Below, one piece after another: positions 19,235 to 27,853 of a DNA stretch of 64,000 nt (position 1 is its first letter; every line of letters starts with the position of its first letter). The notes beneath the pieces were generated by a model, which worked only from the letters and a program-made list of their open reading frames with translations, had not been told where the DNA came from and did no database searches. This stretch comes from Streptomyces sp. NBC_01244. GTDB lineage: Bacteria > Actinomycetota > Actinomycetes > Streptomycetales > Streptomycetaceae. Both the position numbers and the translations under genes were made by a program. The stretch lies in NCBI RefSeq assembly GCF_035987325.1, contig NZ_CP108488.1, forward strand, positions 8,370,001 to 8,434,000, written 5' to 3'.

Positions 19235-20494
19235 GTGAAGATGCGCTTCCTTGCCGTGTCCACCGCTCTCGCGGCCGTGACCGCCCTCACCGGCTGCAGC
19301 CTCGCCGGGTCGGGCGGAGGTACGGAGAAGGTGACGCTCTGGCTGATGAAGGGCAGCGCCTCCGACGATTTCATAGGTCAGTTCACCAACACCTTCGAGA
19401 AGGAACACCCGGGCGTGGACCTCGAAGTGAAGATCCAGGAGTGGAAGGGGATCGGCGACAAGGTCAACGCCGTCCTGTCCGGCAAGAGCGAGGAGAGCGC
19501 CGACGTCATCGAGGTCGGCAACACCCAGGTCGCCCAGTACGTCGAGGGCGGCGGGGTCTCCGAACTCACCCTGGAAGCCCTGCGCGAGTGGGACGGCAAG
19601 GACTGGCTGAAGGGTCTCTCCGAACCCGGCAAGGTCAACGGCGCCCAGTTCGGCGTCCCGTGGTACGCCGCCAACCGCGTCGTGATCTACAACAAGGACC
19701 TCTTCGCGAGCGCCGGGGTCAAGGCACCGATCAAGACCCGCCAGGAATGGATCCAGGCCACGCAGAAGCTCGACAAGGGCGCCCAGCAGGGCATTTACCT
19801 CGCCGGGCAGAACTGGTACGTCCTCGCCGGGTTCGTCTGGGACGAGGGCGGCGAGCTCGCGGTCGAGAGCAGCGGCCAGTGGCACGGCACCCTCGACGAG
19901 GAGAAGGCCCTGGCCGGAATGGAGTTCTACAAGCAGCTTCAGGCCCTCGGCGACGGCCCCAAGGACGCCGACGAGGAAACGCCCCCGCAGTCCGACGTCT
20001 TCGCCCGCGGCGGGATCGCCCAGATCATCGCCCCGCCCGGCCAGGCCGCCGCCATCGAGGCCGCGAACCCGGACCTCAAGGGCAAGCTCGGCTTCTTCCC
20101 GATCCCCGGCAAGACCGCCGACAAGGTGGGCTCGGTCCTCACCGGCGGCTCGGACCTGATCATCCCCGAGAAGACGAAGCAGCGTAGACACGCCGTCGAC
20201 GTGATCACGGCCCTGGTCAGCGAGAAGTGGCAGACCGAGCTCGCCCGCACGATGAGCTACGTACCCAACAAGACCACCCTCGCGCACGTGGTCCAGGGCA
20301 ACGACGGCGCCACGGCGATGGCCCCCGGCGCCGCCCAGGGCCGCGCCACCCCGCAGTCCCCCCGCTGGGCCGAGGTGGAGGCCGAGAACCCGATCAAGCC
20401 GTTCATGACGGCCGTCCTCACCGGCCAGGACCCGCAGAAGGCGGCCAAGGCGGCCTCCGACACCCTGAGCAAGGTCCTCAGCTCCGACCGCTGA
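19235..20494 (+). CDS. Extracellular solute-binding lipoprotein (sugar ABC type)
   Basis: Protein of 419 aa. The GTG at 19235 lies 8 nt after AGAAGG; the ATG at 19241 is two codons further in. The signal peptide has a lipobox ending LTGCSLAG. The mature protein is a family-1 binding protein: TLWLMKGSASDDFIGQF, later WYAANRVVIYNKDLF, then FFPIPG and GGSDLIIPEKTK. It delivers a sugar or oligosaccharide to an ABC importer. No permease or ATPase gene is adjacent, so it must use partners elsewhere. It is divergent from dodecin. Confidence 0.88.
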   Translation: MKMRFLAVSTALAAVTALTGCSLAGSGGGTEKVTLWLMKGSASDDFIGQFTNTFEKEHPGVDLEVKIQEWKGIGDKVNAVLSGKSEESADVIEVGNTQVAQYVEGGGVSELTLEALREWDGKDWLKGLSEPGKVNGAQFGVPWYAANRVVIYNKDLFASAGVKAPIKTRQEWIQATQKLDKGAQQGIYLAGQNWYVLAGFVWDEGGELAVESSGQWHGTLDEEKALAGMEFYKQLQALGDGPKDADEETPPQSDVFARGGIAQIIAPPGQAAAIEAANPDLKGKLGFFPIPGKTADKVGSVLTGGSDLIIPEKTKQRRHAVDVITALVSEKWQTELARTMSYVPNKTTLAHVVQGNDGATAMAPGAAQGRATPQSPRWAEVEAENPIKPFMTAVLTGQDPQKAAKAASDTLSKVLSSDR

Positions 20495-20657
20495 TCCGGG
20501 GCGGGAGGGGGCGGGAGGGGACGGTGGGGAGGCCGGGAGAGGGCGGGCGAGGGTGAGGGAAGCGCTCCGGAGGGGTCCGCCCACCAAGTTCAGCGTCCGC
20601 ACATCCAAGGGCCGCGAAGCGGCCATGTCGAATCCAGCCGGTCACGGAAGAAGTAAA

Positions 20658-20690
20658 GAAGCCAGGCCACACACCTGCCGGCCTGGCTTC
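20658..20690 (+). promoter_or_regulatory. Perfect hairpin in the leader of the acyltransferase operon
   Basis: GAAGCCAGGCC and GGCCTGGCTTC are perfect 11-bp arms around an 11-base loop. The hairpin ends 22 bases before the OlsB-like start. It has no T run. It could end transcription from the binding-protein gene or act as a leader structure (attenuator or protein site) for the acyltransferase genes. Confidence 0.6.
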
Positions 20691-20712
20691 CCGTGCCGGA
20701 TCAGGAGCCGTC

Positions 20713-21546
20713 ATGACCATCGCCCCCCTGTCCCCGTCCATCGTTCCCCCCGCGGTCGCCCCCGTCTCCGCCTTCACCTCTTCCTCGGCGCCCACCCCGC
20801 ACGCCGAGGAAACCCCCGCGCCCCACTACGCCGTCCGCCTCGCCCGCAACGAGGACGAGGTGCGCGCCGCCCAGCGGCTGCGCCACCAGGTCTTCGCCGG
20901 CGAGCTCGGCGCCCGTCTCGACGGACCGGAGCCGGGCCTGGACTCCGACGCCTTCGACGCCTACTGCGACCACCTCCTCGTCGTGGACGAGGAGACCGAG
21001 CAGGTCGTCGGCACCTACCGCCTACTGCCCCCCGAACGCGCCGCCGTCGCCGGACGCCTCTACTCCGAGGGCGAGTTCGACCTCTCCGCCCTCGCTCCCA
21101 TCCGCCCCGACCTCGTCGAGGTCGGCCGCTCCTGCGTCCACCCCGACCACCGCAACGGCGCCGTCATCGCCCTCATCTGGGCGGGCCTCGCCCGCTACAT
21201 GGACCGCTCCGGGCACAACTGGCTCGCCGGCTGCTGCTCCATACCGCTCTCCGACGGCGGGGTGCTGGCCGCCTCCACCCGGGAGAACGTCCTCACCCGC
21301 AGCCTCGCCCCCGTCGAGTACCGGGTCACCCCGCACCTCCCCTGGAACCCCGAAGGCATCGACTTCCCCGGCCGGATGGAACTGCCCCCGCTGTTGCGCG
21401 GCTACCTGCGCCTGGGCGCCTGGGTCTGCGGCGAGCCCGCCCTCGACGCCGAGTTCGGCTGCGCCGACCTGTACGTCTTGCTCTCCCTGCGGCGCACCAA
21501 CCCCCGCTACCTCAAGCACTTCCTCTCGCTCGCCCCGGCCGCATGA
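20713..21546 (+). CDS. GNAT-type acyltransferase, OlsB-like (hemolysin-like family)
   Basis: Protein of 277 aa. After a Pro/Ala/Ser-rich head of about 40 residues comes the OlsB-like acyltransferase fold: AAQRLRHQVFAGELGA, TYRLLPPE, then VEVGRSCVHPDHRNG and the LAGCCSIPLSDG stretch. The family transfers a 3-hydroxyacyl group from ACP to ornithine to make lyso-ornithine lipid. The following gene is an OlsA-type O-acyltransferase and overlaps by ATGA, so an ornithine-lipid (or similar aminolipid) pathway is likely. Confidence 0.82.
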   Translation: MTIAPLSPSIVPPAVAPVSAFTSSSAPTPHAEETPAPHYAVRLARNEDEVRAAQRLRHQVFAGELGARLDGPEPGLDSDAFDAYCDHLLVVDEETEQVVGTYRLLPPERAAVAGRLYSEGEFDLSALAPIRPDLVEVGRSCVHPDHRNGAVIALIWAGLARYMDRSGHNWLAGCCSIPLSDGGVLAASTRENVLTRSLAPVEYRVTPHLPWNPEGIDFPGRMELPPLLRGYLRLGAWVCGEPALDAEFGCADLYVLLSLRRTNPRYLKHFLSLAPAA

Positions 21547-22517
21547 GCGCCTGGCTCCCGACCTCGCCCTGCACTCCCGCGGTCTGCGCCGGCCACGAGG
21601 GGCGCACCGCGAGCGTGCCGCGCGCGGTACTGCGTCTCGCCGGCGCCATCGCCTTGGTGCTGCTCGGGATCCTCGGCGCCCCGCCGCTGAGGCTGCTGCC
21701 GGAGCGGCCCCGGCACGTGGTGGTACGGGCCTGGGCCGCCGCTCTGCTGGGCGCCTTCGGCCTGCGGATCACCGTGCACGGGACCCCCGGCCCCGGCGGA
21801 GGCCGGCTGATCGTCGCCAACCACATCTCCTGGCTGGACATCCCGCTCGTCGCCGCCGTCCTGCCCTCCCGGATGCTGGCCAAGAGCGACATCCGGAGCT
21901 GGCCCGTGCTCGGGCCGCTCTCCCGGCAGGCAGGCACCCTCTACATCGAACGCGACCGGCTGCGCACCCTGCCCGCCACCGTCGACGCCCTCGCCCGGGC
22001 CCTGCTCACCGGCGACCGCGTCACCGTCTACCCCGAGGGCTCCACCTGGTGCGGACGCGCCCAAGGCCCCTTCCGGCGGGCCGCGTTCCAGGCCGCGCTG
22101 GACGCGCGGGTGCCCGTACAGCCCGTACGGATCAGCTACCTGGTCGACGACGGTGGGCCAGCCGGGGCGCCCGCCTTCGTCGGGGACGATCCGCTGACCG
22201 CCTCCCTGTGGCGGATCGCGCGGGCCCGCGGAGTGCGCGCCGAGGTGTGGCTGCTGCCGCGGATCCCGCCGGGCCGGTACGCGCACCGGCGGGACCTCGC
22301 GGCGGCGGCTCAGGCCGCCGTGCTCGCCGAACCCGCCGAACCGGTACCCGCGTCTCGGCCGGCGACGCCGCCGCTGCTGCCCGGCGTCCCCTCCCAGCCA
22401 TCGGCGCCGATACCGTCCGCCACCGACAGCGACAGGGCGAAGCGGCCCGCCGCATCCGTCCACCAATGGGTCAACTCCAGTCCCGCCGAGGCGAGTTCCC
22501 TGCGGACCCCCTCCTGA
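21543..22517 (+). CDS. Lyso-lipid O-acyltransferase (PlsC/OlsA family)
   Basis: Protein of 324 aa. It has a hydrophobic segment near residues 25-45. The acyltransferase motif HX4D is at H94-D99 (NHISWLD), and YPEGSTWCG lies around E165. It would acylate the product of the preceding OlsB-like enzyme at the membrane. The last roughly 60 residues are Pro/Ala/Ser-rich and antisense to the 3' end of egtD: the two convergent genes overlap by 208 bases. The functional domain probably ends before this tail. Confidence 0.85.
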   Translation: MSAWLPTSPCTPAVCAGHEGRTASVPRAVLRLAGAIALVLLGILGAPPLRLLPERPRHVVVRAWAAALLGAFGLRITVHGTPGPGGGRLIVANHISWLDIPLVAAVLPSRMLAKSDIRSWPVLGPLSRQAGTLYIERDRLRTLPATVDALARALLTGDRVTVYPEGSTWCGRAQGPFRRAAFQAALDARVPVQPVRISYLVDDGGPAGAPAFVGDDPLTASLWRIARARGVRAEVWLLPRIPPGRYAHRRDLAAAAQAAVLAEPAEPVPASRPATPPLLPGVPSQPSAPIPSATDSDRAKRPAASVHQWVNSSPAEASSLRTPS

Positions 22518-23380
22518 CGGAACTTCGCCGAGATCTCCGTCAGGATCTCCTCACCCGCTTCGAAGGGCACCTCCAGATCCAGCGCCCGGACCTTCACCAC
22601 CACCGGCCCGCGGGCCCGCAGCCGCATCTCGATCCACTCGTGCTCCCGGTTCCACACCGCCACGTGCTCGAAGTCGGCGGTGTGGAAATCCGCGCCCAAC
22701 TCCCGGTTCACCACGGACAGCACGTTCCTGTTGAACTCGGCGGTCACCCCCTGCGCATCGTCGTACGCCGACACCAGGACGGCCGGGTCCTTCACCAGGT
22801 CCGTCCCCATCAGCAGGGCGTCCCCGGGTGACAGCATCGCCCGTACGTCGGCCAGGAACACGGCCCGCTCCGGCGGCAGCAGGTTCCCGATCGTGCCGCC
22901 CAGGAACACCACAAGCCGCGGCCCGGGGGACTCCGGCAGTCGCAGCGCCCGGGTGAAATCGGCGAGCAACGCGTGCACGCGCAGCCCCGGATGCTCCTCC
23001 AGCAGGACCTTCGCCGCCCCCGTCAGCGCGCTCTCGCTCACGTCCACCGGCACGTACGTGTCCAGCGCGGGCAGCGCCTCGATCAGGTGCCGGGTCTTCT
23101 CCGAGGAACCGGAACCCAGCTCCACCAAGGTGCGGGCCCCGCTGACCGAGGCGATCTCCCGGGCCCGTTCGAGCAGGATCTCCCGCTCGGCGCGCGTCGG
23201 GTAGTACTCGGGCAACCTGGTTATCTCCTCGAAGAGTTCACTGCCCCGGGCATCGTAGAACCACTTGGGCGGCAGCGACTTGGGGGACCGGGTCAGCCCG
23301 TCGCGCACATCCGTGCGCAGCGCCGCCTCGGCGGCGTGCTCGTCGAGCGTGCGGGTCAGCTGGAGCTGGAAGTCGTTCAC
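22310..23380 (-). CDS. egtD: L-histidine N-alpha-methyltransferase (ergothioneine biosynthesis)
   Basis: Protein of 356 aa from a GTG that overlaps the egtC stop (GTGA). It matches EgtD throughout: PPKWFYDARGSELFEEIT, LVELGSGSSEKTRHLI, FLGGTIGNLLPPE, LLMGTDLVKDP. It trimethylates histidine to hercynine with SAM. The normal end of the family falls near FALSLSV (about residue 319). Here a further 37 Gly/Ala/Ser-rich residues follow, read antisense to the acyltransferase gene. Confidence 0.95.
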   Translation of the reverse strand: MNDFQLQLTRTLDEHAAEAALRTDVRDGLTRSPKSLPPKWFYDARGSELFEEITRLPEYYPTRAEREILLERAREIASVSGARTLVELGSGSSEKTRHLIEALPALDTYVPVDVSESALTGAAKVLLEEHPGLRVHALLADFTRALRLPESPGPRLVVFLGGTIGNLLPPERAVFLADVRAMLSPGDALLMGTDLVKDPAVLVSAYDDAQGVTAEFNRNVLSVVNRELGADFHTADFEHVAVWNREHEWIEMRLRARGPVVVKVRALDLEVPFEAGEEILTEISAKFRQEGVRRELASAGLELTHWWTDAAGRFALSLSVADGIGADGWEGTPGSSGGVAGRDAGTGSAGSASTAA

Positions 23381-24210
23381 GTGCCTTCGTCTCCTTGGTG
23401 CGGTGCGTGCGGTGCGTGCGGTGCGTGCGATGTGTTCGGCGCATGCGGTGCGCCGGCGGGGGTCTCCTTCAGGGAGACGAGGTCGACCCGGGTGCGGGTG
23501 GCGGTCAGCAGGGTCCGGTCGGGTACCTCGCGCCAGCGCGAGTCGTCGTCGTAGGGCTCGGAGGCCACCACCGTGCGCTGCGCCCGGGCGTCGGCCAGGT
23601 ACCACAGGGAATCCCCCCAGGCCGTCGCCGCGATGGCCCGGCCGTCGGTCAGCAGCAGGTTCAGCCGGGATCCGGGCGCGGCCTCGGCCAGCTCGCGTAC
23701 CGTCCCGGCCAGTGCCGCACCGAGGTCCGGGTCCGTCCGGAGCCGGTGCAGGACCAGTGCCCAGATCAGCGCCGAATCCGTACGGGCGGCCAGGGACAGC
23801 AGCTCCTGGGGCGGCAGCCCGGCCGCGACCGGGGCCGCGGAGTCCGGCCAGTCCCGCAGCGAGCCGTTGTGGCTGAACAGCCACAGCCCCTCCGCGAACG
23901 GGGCGGCCGCCGCCTCCCCGTCCGCCCCGGGGCGCGTGGCGTCCCGTACGGCGGCCAGCACGGCCCCGCTGCGGACCACCCGGGCGAGGTCGCTGAAGGT
24001 CAGGTCGCCCCAGATCGGACCGGCCCGGCGGTAGCGGGCGGGCACCGGATCCCCCTCCGCGTACCAGCCGACGCCGAAGCCGTCGGCGTTGACCGTGCCG
24101 GAACGCTGGCGGCGCGGCTCCCACGACTGCCGGACCAGCGAGTGCTCGGGCTCGCTCAGCACCCGTCCGAGGCTCACGGTCGCCCCGAGGTAAGCGAGGT
24201 GACGGCACAT
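23377..24210 (-). CDS. egtC: Gamma-glutamyl-hercynylcysteine sulfoxide hydrolase
   Basis: Protein of 277 aa. It starts MCRHLAYLG, so Cys2 becomes the N-terminal nucleophile of a class II glutamine amidotransferase fold. WEPRRQRSGTVNADGFGVGW and LFSHNGSLRDW are family marks. It removes the glutamyl group from the EgtB product. Its ATG overlaps the egtB stop and its stop overlaps the egtD start. The C terminus is unusual: a run of HAP-type triplets coded by a 9-bp tandem repeat gives a histidine-rich tail of about 20 residues. Confidence 0.94.
   Translation of the reverse strand: MCRHLAYLGATVSLGRVLSEPEHSLVRQSWEPRRQRSGTVNADGFGVGWYAEGDPVPARYRRAGPIWGDLTFSDLARVVRSGAVLAAVRDATRPGADGEAAAAPFAEGLWLFSHNGSLRDWPDSAAPVAAGLPPQELLSLAARTDSALIWALVLHRLRTDPDLGAALAGTVRELAEAAPGSRLNLLLTDGRAIAATAWGDSLWYLADARAQRTVVASEPYDDDSRWREVPDRTLLTATRTRVDLVSLKETPAGAPHAPNTSHAPHAPHAPHQGDEGT
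23398..23433. repeat. 9-bp in-frame tandem repeat in egtC
   Basis: GTGCGGTGC three times, then GTGCGATGT. On the coding strand each unit adds His-Ala-Pro, making the histidine-rich tail of EgtC. The 9-bp period keeps the frame. Confidence 0.85.
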
Positions 24211-25538
24211 CAGGCCTGCCCGGCGGAGCCTGCGGGGACGGCGCCGCGCGCGGTCCGGAACCCGGAGAAGATCTGCCGGCGCACCGGCAGGTCCCAGTTG
24301 CGGAAGGTGCCCCGGCAGGCCACGGGGTCCACGGCGAAGGAACCGCCGCGCAGCACCTTGTGCTCGGGGCCGAAGAACACCTCCGAGTACTCGCGGTAGG
24401 GGAACGCCCGGAAACCGGGGTAGGGGAGGAAGTCCGAAGCCGTCCACTCCCACACGTCGCCGATGAGCTGGCGCACCCCGAGCGGGGAGGCCCCGTCCGG
24501 ATAGGCGCCCGCCCGGGCCGGCCGCAGGTGGCGCTGGCCGAGATTGGCGTGCGCGGGCGTGGGGTCCGCGTCGCCCCACGGGTAGCGGGTGGAGCGCCCG
24601 GCCGCCGGATCGTGGCGCGCGGCCTTCTCCCACTCCGCCTCGGTGGGCAGCCGGCGCCCCGCCCAGCGGGCGTACGCGTCGGCCTCGTACCAGCTCACGT
24701 GCAGCACCGGCTCGTCCCCGGGCACCGGCTCGGTGACCCCGAAGCGGCGGCGCAGCCAGGTACCGCCTTCGCGGCGCCAGAACAGCGGGGCCCCGATCCC
24801 GTGCCGGCGGATCTCCGCCCAGCCGGCCGCCTCCCACCACCGCTCCTCGCGGTAGCCGCCGTCCGCCATGAACTCCTGGTAGGCGGCGTTGGTCACCGGA
24901 ACGGTGTCGATCCAGAACTCCTCGACCTCGCGGACGTGCGCGGGCCGCTCGTTGTCGAGCGACCAGGGCTCGGCGGAGGTTCCCATCGTGAACGGCCCCG
25001 CCGGTACGAGCACTTCGGCCGCCGGCAGTGGTCCCTGCGGGGGATCCGGGTCGGGCGCCGCCAGCACGGGCGCGCCCTGTCGAAGCTGATGGGTGATCAG
25101 CATCGTCTCGTCGTGCTGCTGTTCGTGCTGGGCGATCATCCCGAAGGCGTAGCCGCCGTCCAGCAGGGCCGTGCCCTCCAGGGGCGTGCGGTCCAACAGG
25201 TCGAAGACCCGGCCGCGCACCTCGGCGGCGTACCGGCGGGCCTCGTCCGGGCTCAGCAGCGGCAACTTCGGGCGCTCCGCCCTGGGATGCTCGAACGCAT
25301 CGTAGAGCGGGTCTATCTCGGGGTGCATCGACTCGCGGCCGGCCACGTTGCGCAGCAGCCAGAGCTCCTCCATGTTCCCGATGTGTGCGAGGTCCCAGAC
25401 CAGCGGGGACATCAAGGGGGAATGCTGGGCGGTCAGTTCCGCTTCGGTGACGGCATCGGTGAGTCCGGCCGTCCGGACGCGCGCCGCGGTCAGGGCGGCG
25501 GCGGCCCGCTCGCGCAGGAGCTCGGGTTCGGCGGTCAT
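24210..25538 (-). CDS. egtB: Hercynine oxygenase (ergothioneine sulfoxide synthase)
   Basis: Protein of 442 aa with a DinB-like N-terminal domain and a C-terminal FGE-sulfatase domain. Iron ligands are in LAHIGN and AQHEQQHDETML (HX3HXE). The C-terminal domain shows RLPTEAEWEKAARHDP, GDVWEWTASDF and KVLRGGSFAVDPVACRGTFRNW. With iron and oxygen it joins gamma-glutamylcysteine to hercynine. It overlaps egtA and egtC by four and one bases, so the operon is tightly coupled. Confidence 0.95.
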   Translation of the reverse strand: MTAEPELLRERAAAALTAARVRTAGLTDAVTEAELTAQHSPLMSPLVWDLAHIGNMEELWLLRNVAGRESMHPEIDPLYDAFEHPRAERPKLPLLSPDEARRYAAEVRGRVFDLLDRTPLEGTALLDGGYAFGMIAQHEQQHDETMLITHQLRQGAPVLAAPDPDPPQGPLPAAEVLVPAGPFTMGTSAEPWSLDNERPAHVREVEEFWIDTVPVTNAAYQEFMADGGYREERWWEAAGWAEIRRHGIGAPLFWRREGGTWLRRRFGVTEPVPGDEPVLHVSWYEADAYARWAGRRLPTEAEWEKAARHDPAAGRSTRYPWGDADPTPAHANLGQRHLRPARAGAYPDGASPLGVRQLIGDVWEWTASDFLPYPGFRAFPYREYSEVFFGPEHKVLRGGSFAVDPVACRGTFRNWDLPVRRQIFSGFRTARGAVPAGSAGQA

Positions 25539-26929
25539 GAGCGTGCCTCCTCGCCGGCCGGCCGGCGGTGCCGGGGCTGCTGAGCGTGAGCTTCGGCCTG
25601 CGGTCGCGTTCGGGTCCGCGTCTGCCGCGGCTCGGTGCGGTCGTCGGCCGGGCAGCGGCCGCGGGAGACGTAGCGCTCGGTGAACTCGCCGACGGTGTCG
25701 ATGATGTGGCCGCCGGCTCCCAGCCGGGGCAGCGCCGAGGCCGCGGCCCGGAAGCAGGCGCGGGCGGCGGACCGCAGCTCCGGATCGGCCAGCGCGTTGC
25801 GGGCGGCGGAGCGCCACAGCGGATTGCGCGGCGCGGGCCGGGCGCCGTAGGAGTCGGCCAGTCCCTTCGCCACCCGGTACGCGGTCTCCGCGGCCTCCGG
25901 GTCGTCGAACAGCGCGTGCACGACGGCCACCGGGACCAGCCAGCCGTCCTCGCCGGGCTGGGCGTCGATCATCCGCAGCTCCAGATGGCCCCGGGGCCGT
26001 ACCGGCGGGAAGAGGGTGGTCAGGTGGTAGTCCAGATCCGCGGCGGTCGGCGGGCGGAAGCCGCCTCCGGAGCGCATCCAGTCGCGGAAGGTCAGCCCGC
26101 GCGGTACCGCCCAGGGCGCGCCCCCCTCGTGCGCCCCGCCGTCCGCACCCGTCCGCACGCACATCACCTCGGTGTCCAGCGCCTGCCGGGTCCACGCCCC
26201 GCGCGGCTCCGCCTCCAGGGGCGGAGCGAGGGAGCGCCGGGTGTCGAGGTCGCTCCAGACCCCTTGGCGGGCGCACCGCCAGCCGGCGTACGGGCCTTCG
26301 TGCGCGGGGGAGTTGGCGAAGGCGGCGACCAGCACCGCACCGAGGAGGTGGGCGAGGCGCCAGCGCCTGCCGTGGCCCAGCGGGCCGGGCTCCTCGTGAC
26401 CGGCGTCCACGCACACCTGGACGGAGGCCGAGGTGCACATCATGGCGCGCCCGGCCGGGCCGGTGCGGTCGAAGTAGGTCTCCATGGCCTCGTACCGCGG
26501 GCTGGCCAGCATCCGCCGCAGCGGTCGGCGCGTGTCCTGGCCGAGTCCGCGCAGGACCAGCCCCTGGTCGCGCAGGGCGTCCCGGACGGCGGTCAGATCG
26601 GCCTGGAGGCCGTCGACGCATCCGGTCAGGGAGGAGGCGGGGGCCGAGCTGAGCTCCAGCTGGCCGCCGGGCTCGACGGTGACGCCTGATCCGAGGGGGA
26701 GGGCGCGGGCCGCGTCGTGCGCGGCGGCCAGGCGCTCGTGGGAAACGGGCCGGCCGGGTCGTTCGGCGTCGAACACCAGCCATTCGAGCTCCGCACCGAG
26801 CAGGCGGGGCGGGCCGGTCTTGAAACAGATGCCGTGGAGCAGCTCCTCGGCGCCGGCTTCGGTCAGTCGGGTGAGCGAGTCCTGGGGCATGACGGGGCCC
26901 TCGTCTCCTGTCGTCGATTGTGACATCAC
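25535..26929 (-). CDS. egtA: Glutamate-cysteine ligase for ergothioneine biosynthesis
   Basis: Protein of 464 aa; a start at the ATG at 26890 (MPQDSLTRL) is also reasonable. It belongs to the GCS2 family: LGAELEWLVFD, VTVEPGGQLELSSAP, MMCTSASVQVCVDAG and HLELRMIDAQPG. It makes gamma-glutamylcysteine for EgtB. It is the first gene of egtABCD and divergent from the macrodomain gene across 68 bases. No egtE is present; the C-S lyase must be encoded elsewhere. The C-terminal 40 residues are Arg/Gln/Thr-rich and probably unstructured. Confidence 0.93.
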   Translation of the reverse strand: MMSQSTTGDEGPVMPQDSLTRLTEAGAEELLHGICFKTGPPRLLGAELEWLVFDAERPGRPVSHERLAAAHDAARALPLGSGVTVEPGGQLELSSAPASSLTGCVDGLQADLTAVRDALRDQGLVLRGLGQDTRRPLRRMLASPRYEAMETYFDRTGPAGRAMMCTSASVQVCVDAGHEEPGPLGHGRRWRLAHLLGAVLVAAFANSPAHEGPYAGWRCARQGVWSDLDTRRSLAPPLEAEPRGAWTRQALDTEVMCVRTGADGGAHEGGAPWAVPRGLTFRDWMRSGGGFRPPTAADLDYHLTTLFPPVRPRGHLELRMIDAQPGEDGWLVPVAVVHALFDDPEAAETAYRVAKGLADSYGARPAPRNPLWRSAARNALADPELRSAARACFRAAASALPRLGAGGHIIDTVGEFTERYVSRGRCPADDRTEPRQTRTRTRPQAEAHAQQPRHRRPAGEEARS

Positions 26930-26997
26930 CCGTGCCTACCCGTCCCTTGGGGCACAAATCCATTGCGGCGCCCTGCCGGAGCGCCGAAGATCGCCGC

Positions 26998-27849
26998 ATG
27001 AGCGGCAGATTGCGCGAGATCGCGCGGGAGAATGCGGAGATCGTGGCGGCCGGGGGATACCGGACGCGGTCGGGACGGCAGGTGTCGCTTGCCGCCGCCG
27101 TGGCGGAGGCCAAGGCAGGAACCAGAATATATGGCCCAAACCGGGTCATTCCAGGCGAGCCGGCAGCGAAGGGCACCCACCGGACCGTCGTCGAGGTCAC
27201 CGGCGAGAGCAGCACGGTCGCCGCCCGTCGGCTCGCCGAGGAGCACCCGGGGACGGTTCGGACCGTTCCGGTGGCCGTCCTGAACTTCGCTTCGGCCCGG
27301 AATCCCGGGGGCGGCTACGTCCGCGGGGCCAAGGCCCAGGAGGAGGCCCTCTGCCGCGCCTCGGCGCTGTACGAGACCCTCCTGGAGGCCCCGGAGTACT
27401 ACGAGATCCACCGTGCCGAGGTCAGCACCTTCTACACCGACCGGGTGATTCACTCGCCGGGGGTCCCCGTCTTCCGCGACGACCGGGGCAACCTGCTGGA
27501 CACGCCCTTCCGGGCCGGATTCCTCACCTCGCCGGCCCCGAACGCGGGCACGATCCGCCGCCAGGAACCGGACCGCGAGCCCGAGCTCCCCGCCGCGCTC
27601 GCGCGCCGCGCGGAGCTGGTGCTGGAGGTGGCCGCGCTGCACGGCTACCGGGGGCTGGTGCTGGGGGCCTGGGGGTGCGGGGTCTTCCGAAACGACCCCG
27701 CCCAGGTGGCGGAGGCCTTCCGGGGGCTGCTGGCGGGGCGGTTCACCGGCGTGTTCGAACGGGTGGTGTTCGGCGTCCTCGACCGGAAGCCGGAGACGCG
27801 GGAGACCTTCGAGCGGGTGCTCGCGGGGGCGTGGCAGACCGGGAGGTGA
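26998..27849 (+). CDS. Bacterial PARG-type macrodomain (TIGR02452/DUF2263)
   Basis: Protein of 283 aa from the ATG at 26998. The catalytic signature of poly(ADP-ribose) glycohydrolase is intact: GGG at 104-106, then Q114-E115-E116 in GGGYVRGAKAQEEALCR. FRAGFLTSPAPNAG and LVLGAWGCGVFRNDP complete the ADP-ribose pocket. It should remove ADP-ribose, or ADP-ribose chains, from proteins or nucleic acids. It shares a 68-base divergent promoter region with egtA, which hints at co-regulation under oxidative or genotoxic stress. Confidence 0.92.
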   Translation: MSGRLREIARENAEIVAAGGYRTRSGRQVSLAAAVAEAKAGTRIYGPNRVIPGEPAAKGTHRTVVEVTGESSTVAARRLAEEHPGTVRTVPVAVLNFASARNPGGGYVRGAKAQEEALCRASALYETLLEAPEYYEIHRAEVSTFYTDRVIHSPGVPVFRDDRGNLLDTPFRAGFLTSPAPNAGTIRRQEPDREPELPAALARRAELVLEVAALHGYRGLVLGAWGCGVFRNDPAQVAEAFRGLLAGRFTGVFERVVFGVLDRKPETRETFERVLAGAWQTGR

Positions 27850-27853
27850 CGAC

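Noticed and set aside
20588..20609. PHO-box-like GTTCAGCGTCC-GCACATCCAAG before the OlsB-like gene
   Set aside because: Only the first half-site is close to GTTCACC; the second differs in two key bases. Too weak to report as a site.
24210..27215. A 1001-codon minus-strand open frame spanning egtB and beyond
   Set aside because: Only its C-terminal 442 codons are EgtB. The front is an Arg/Pro-rich shadow of egtA in another frame.
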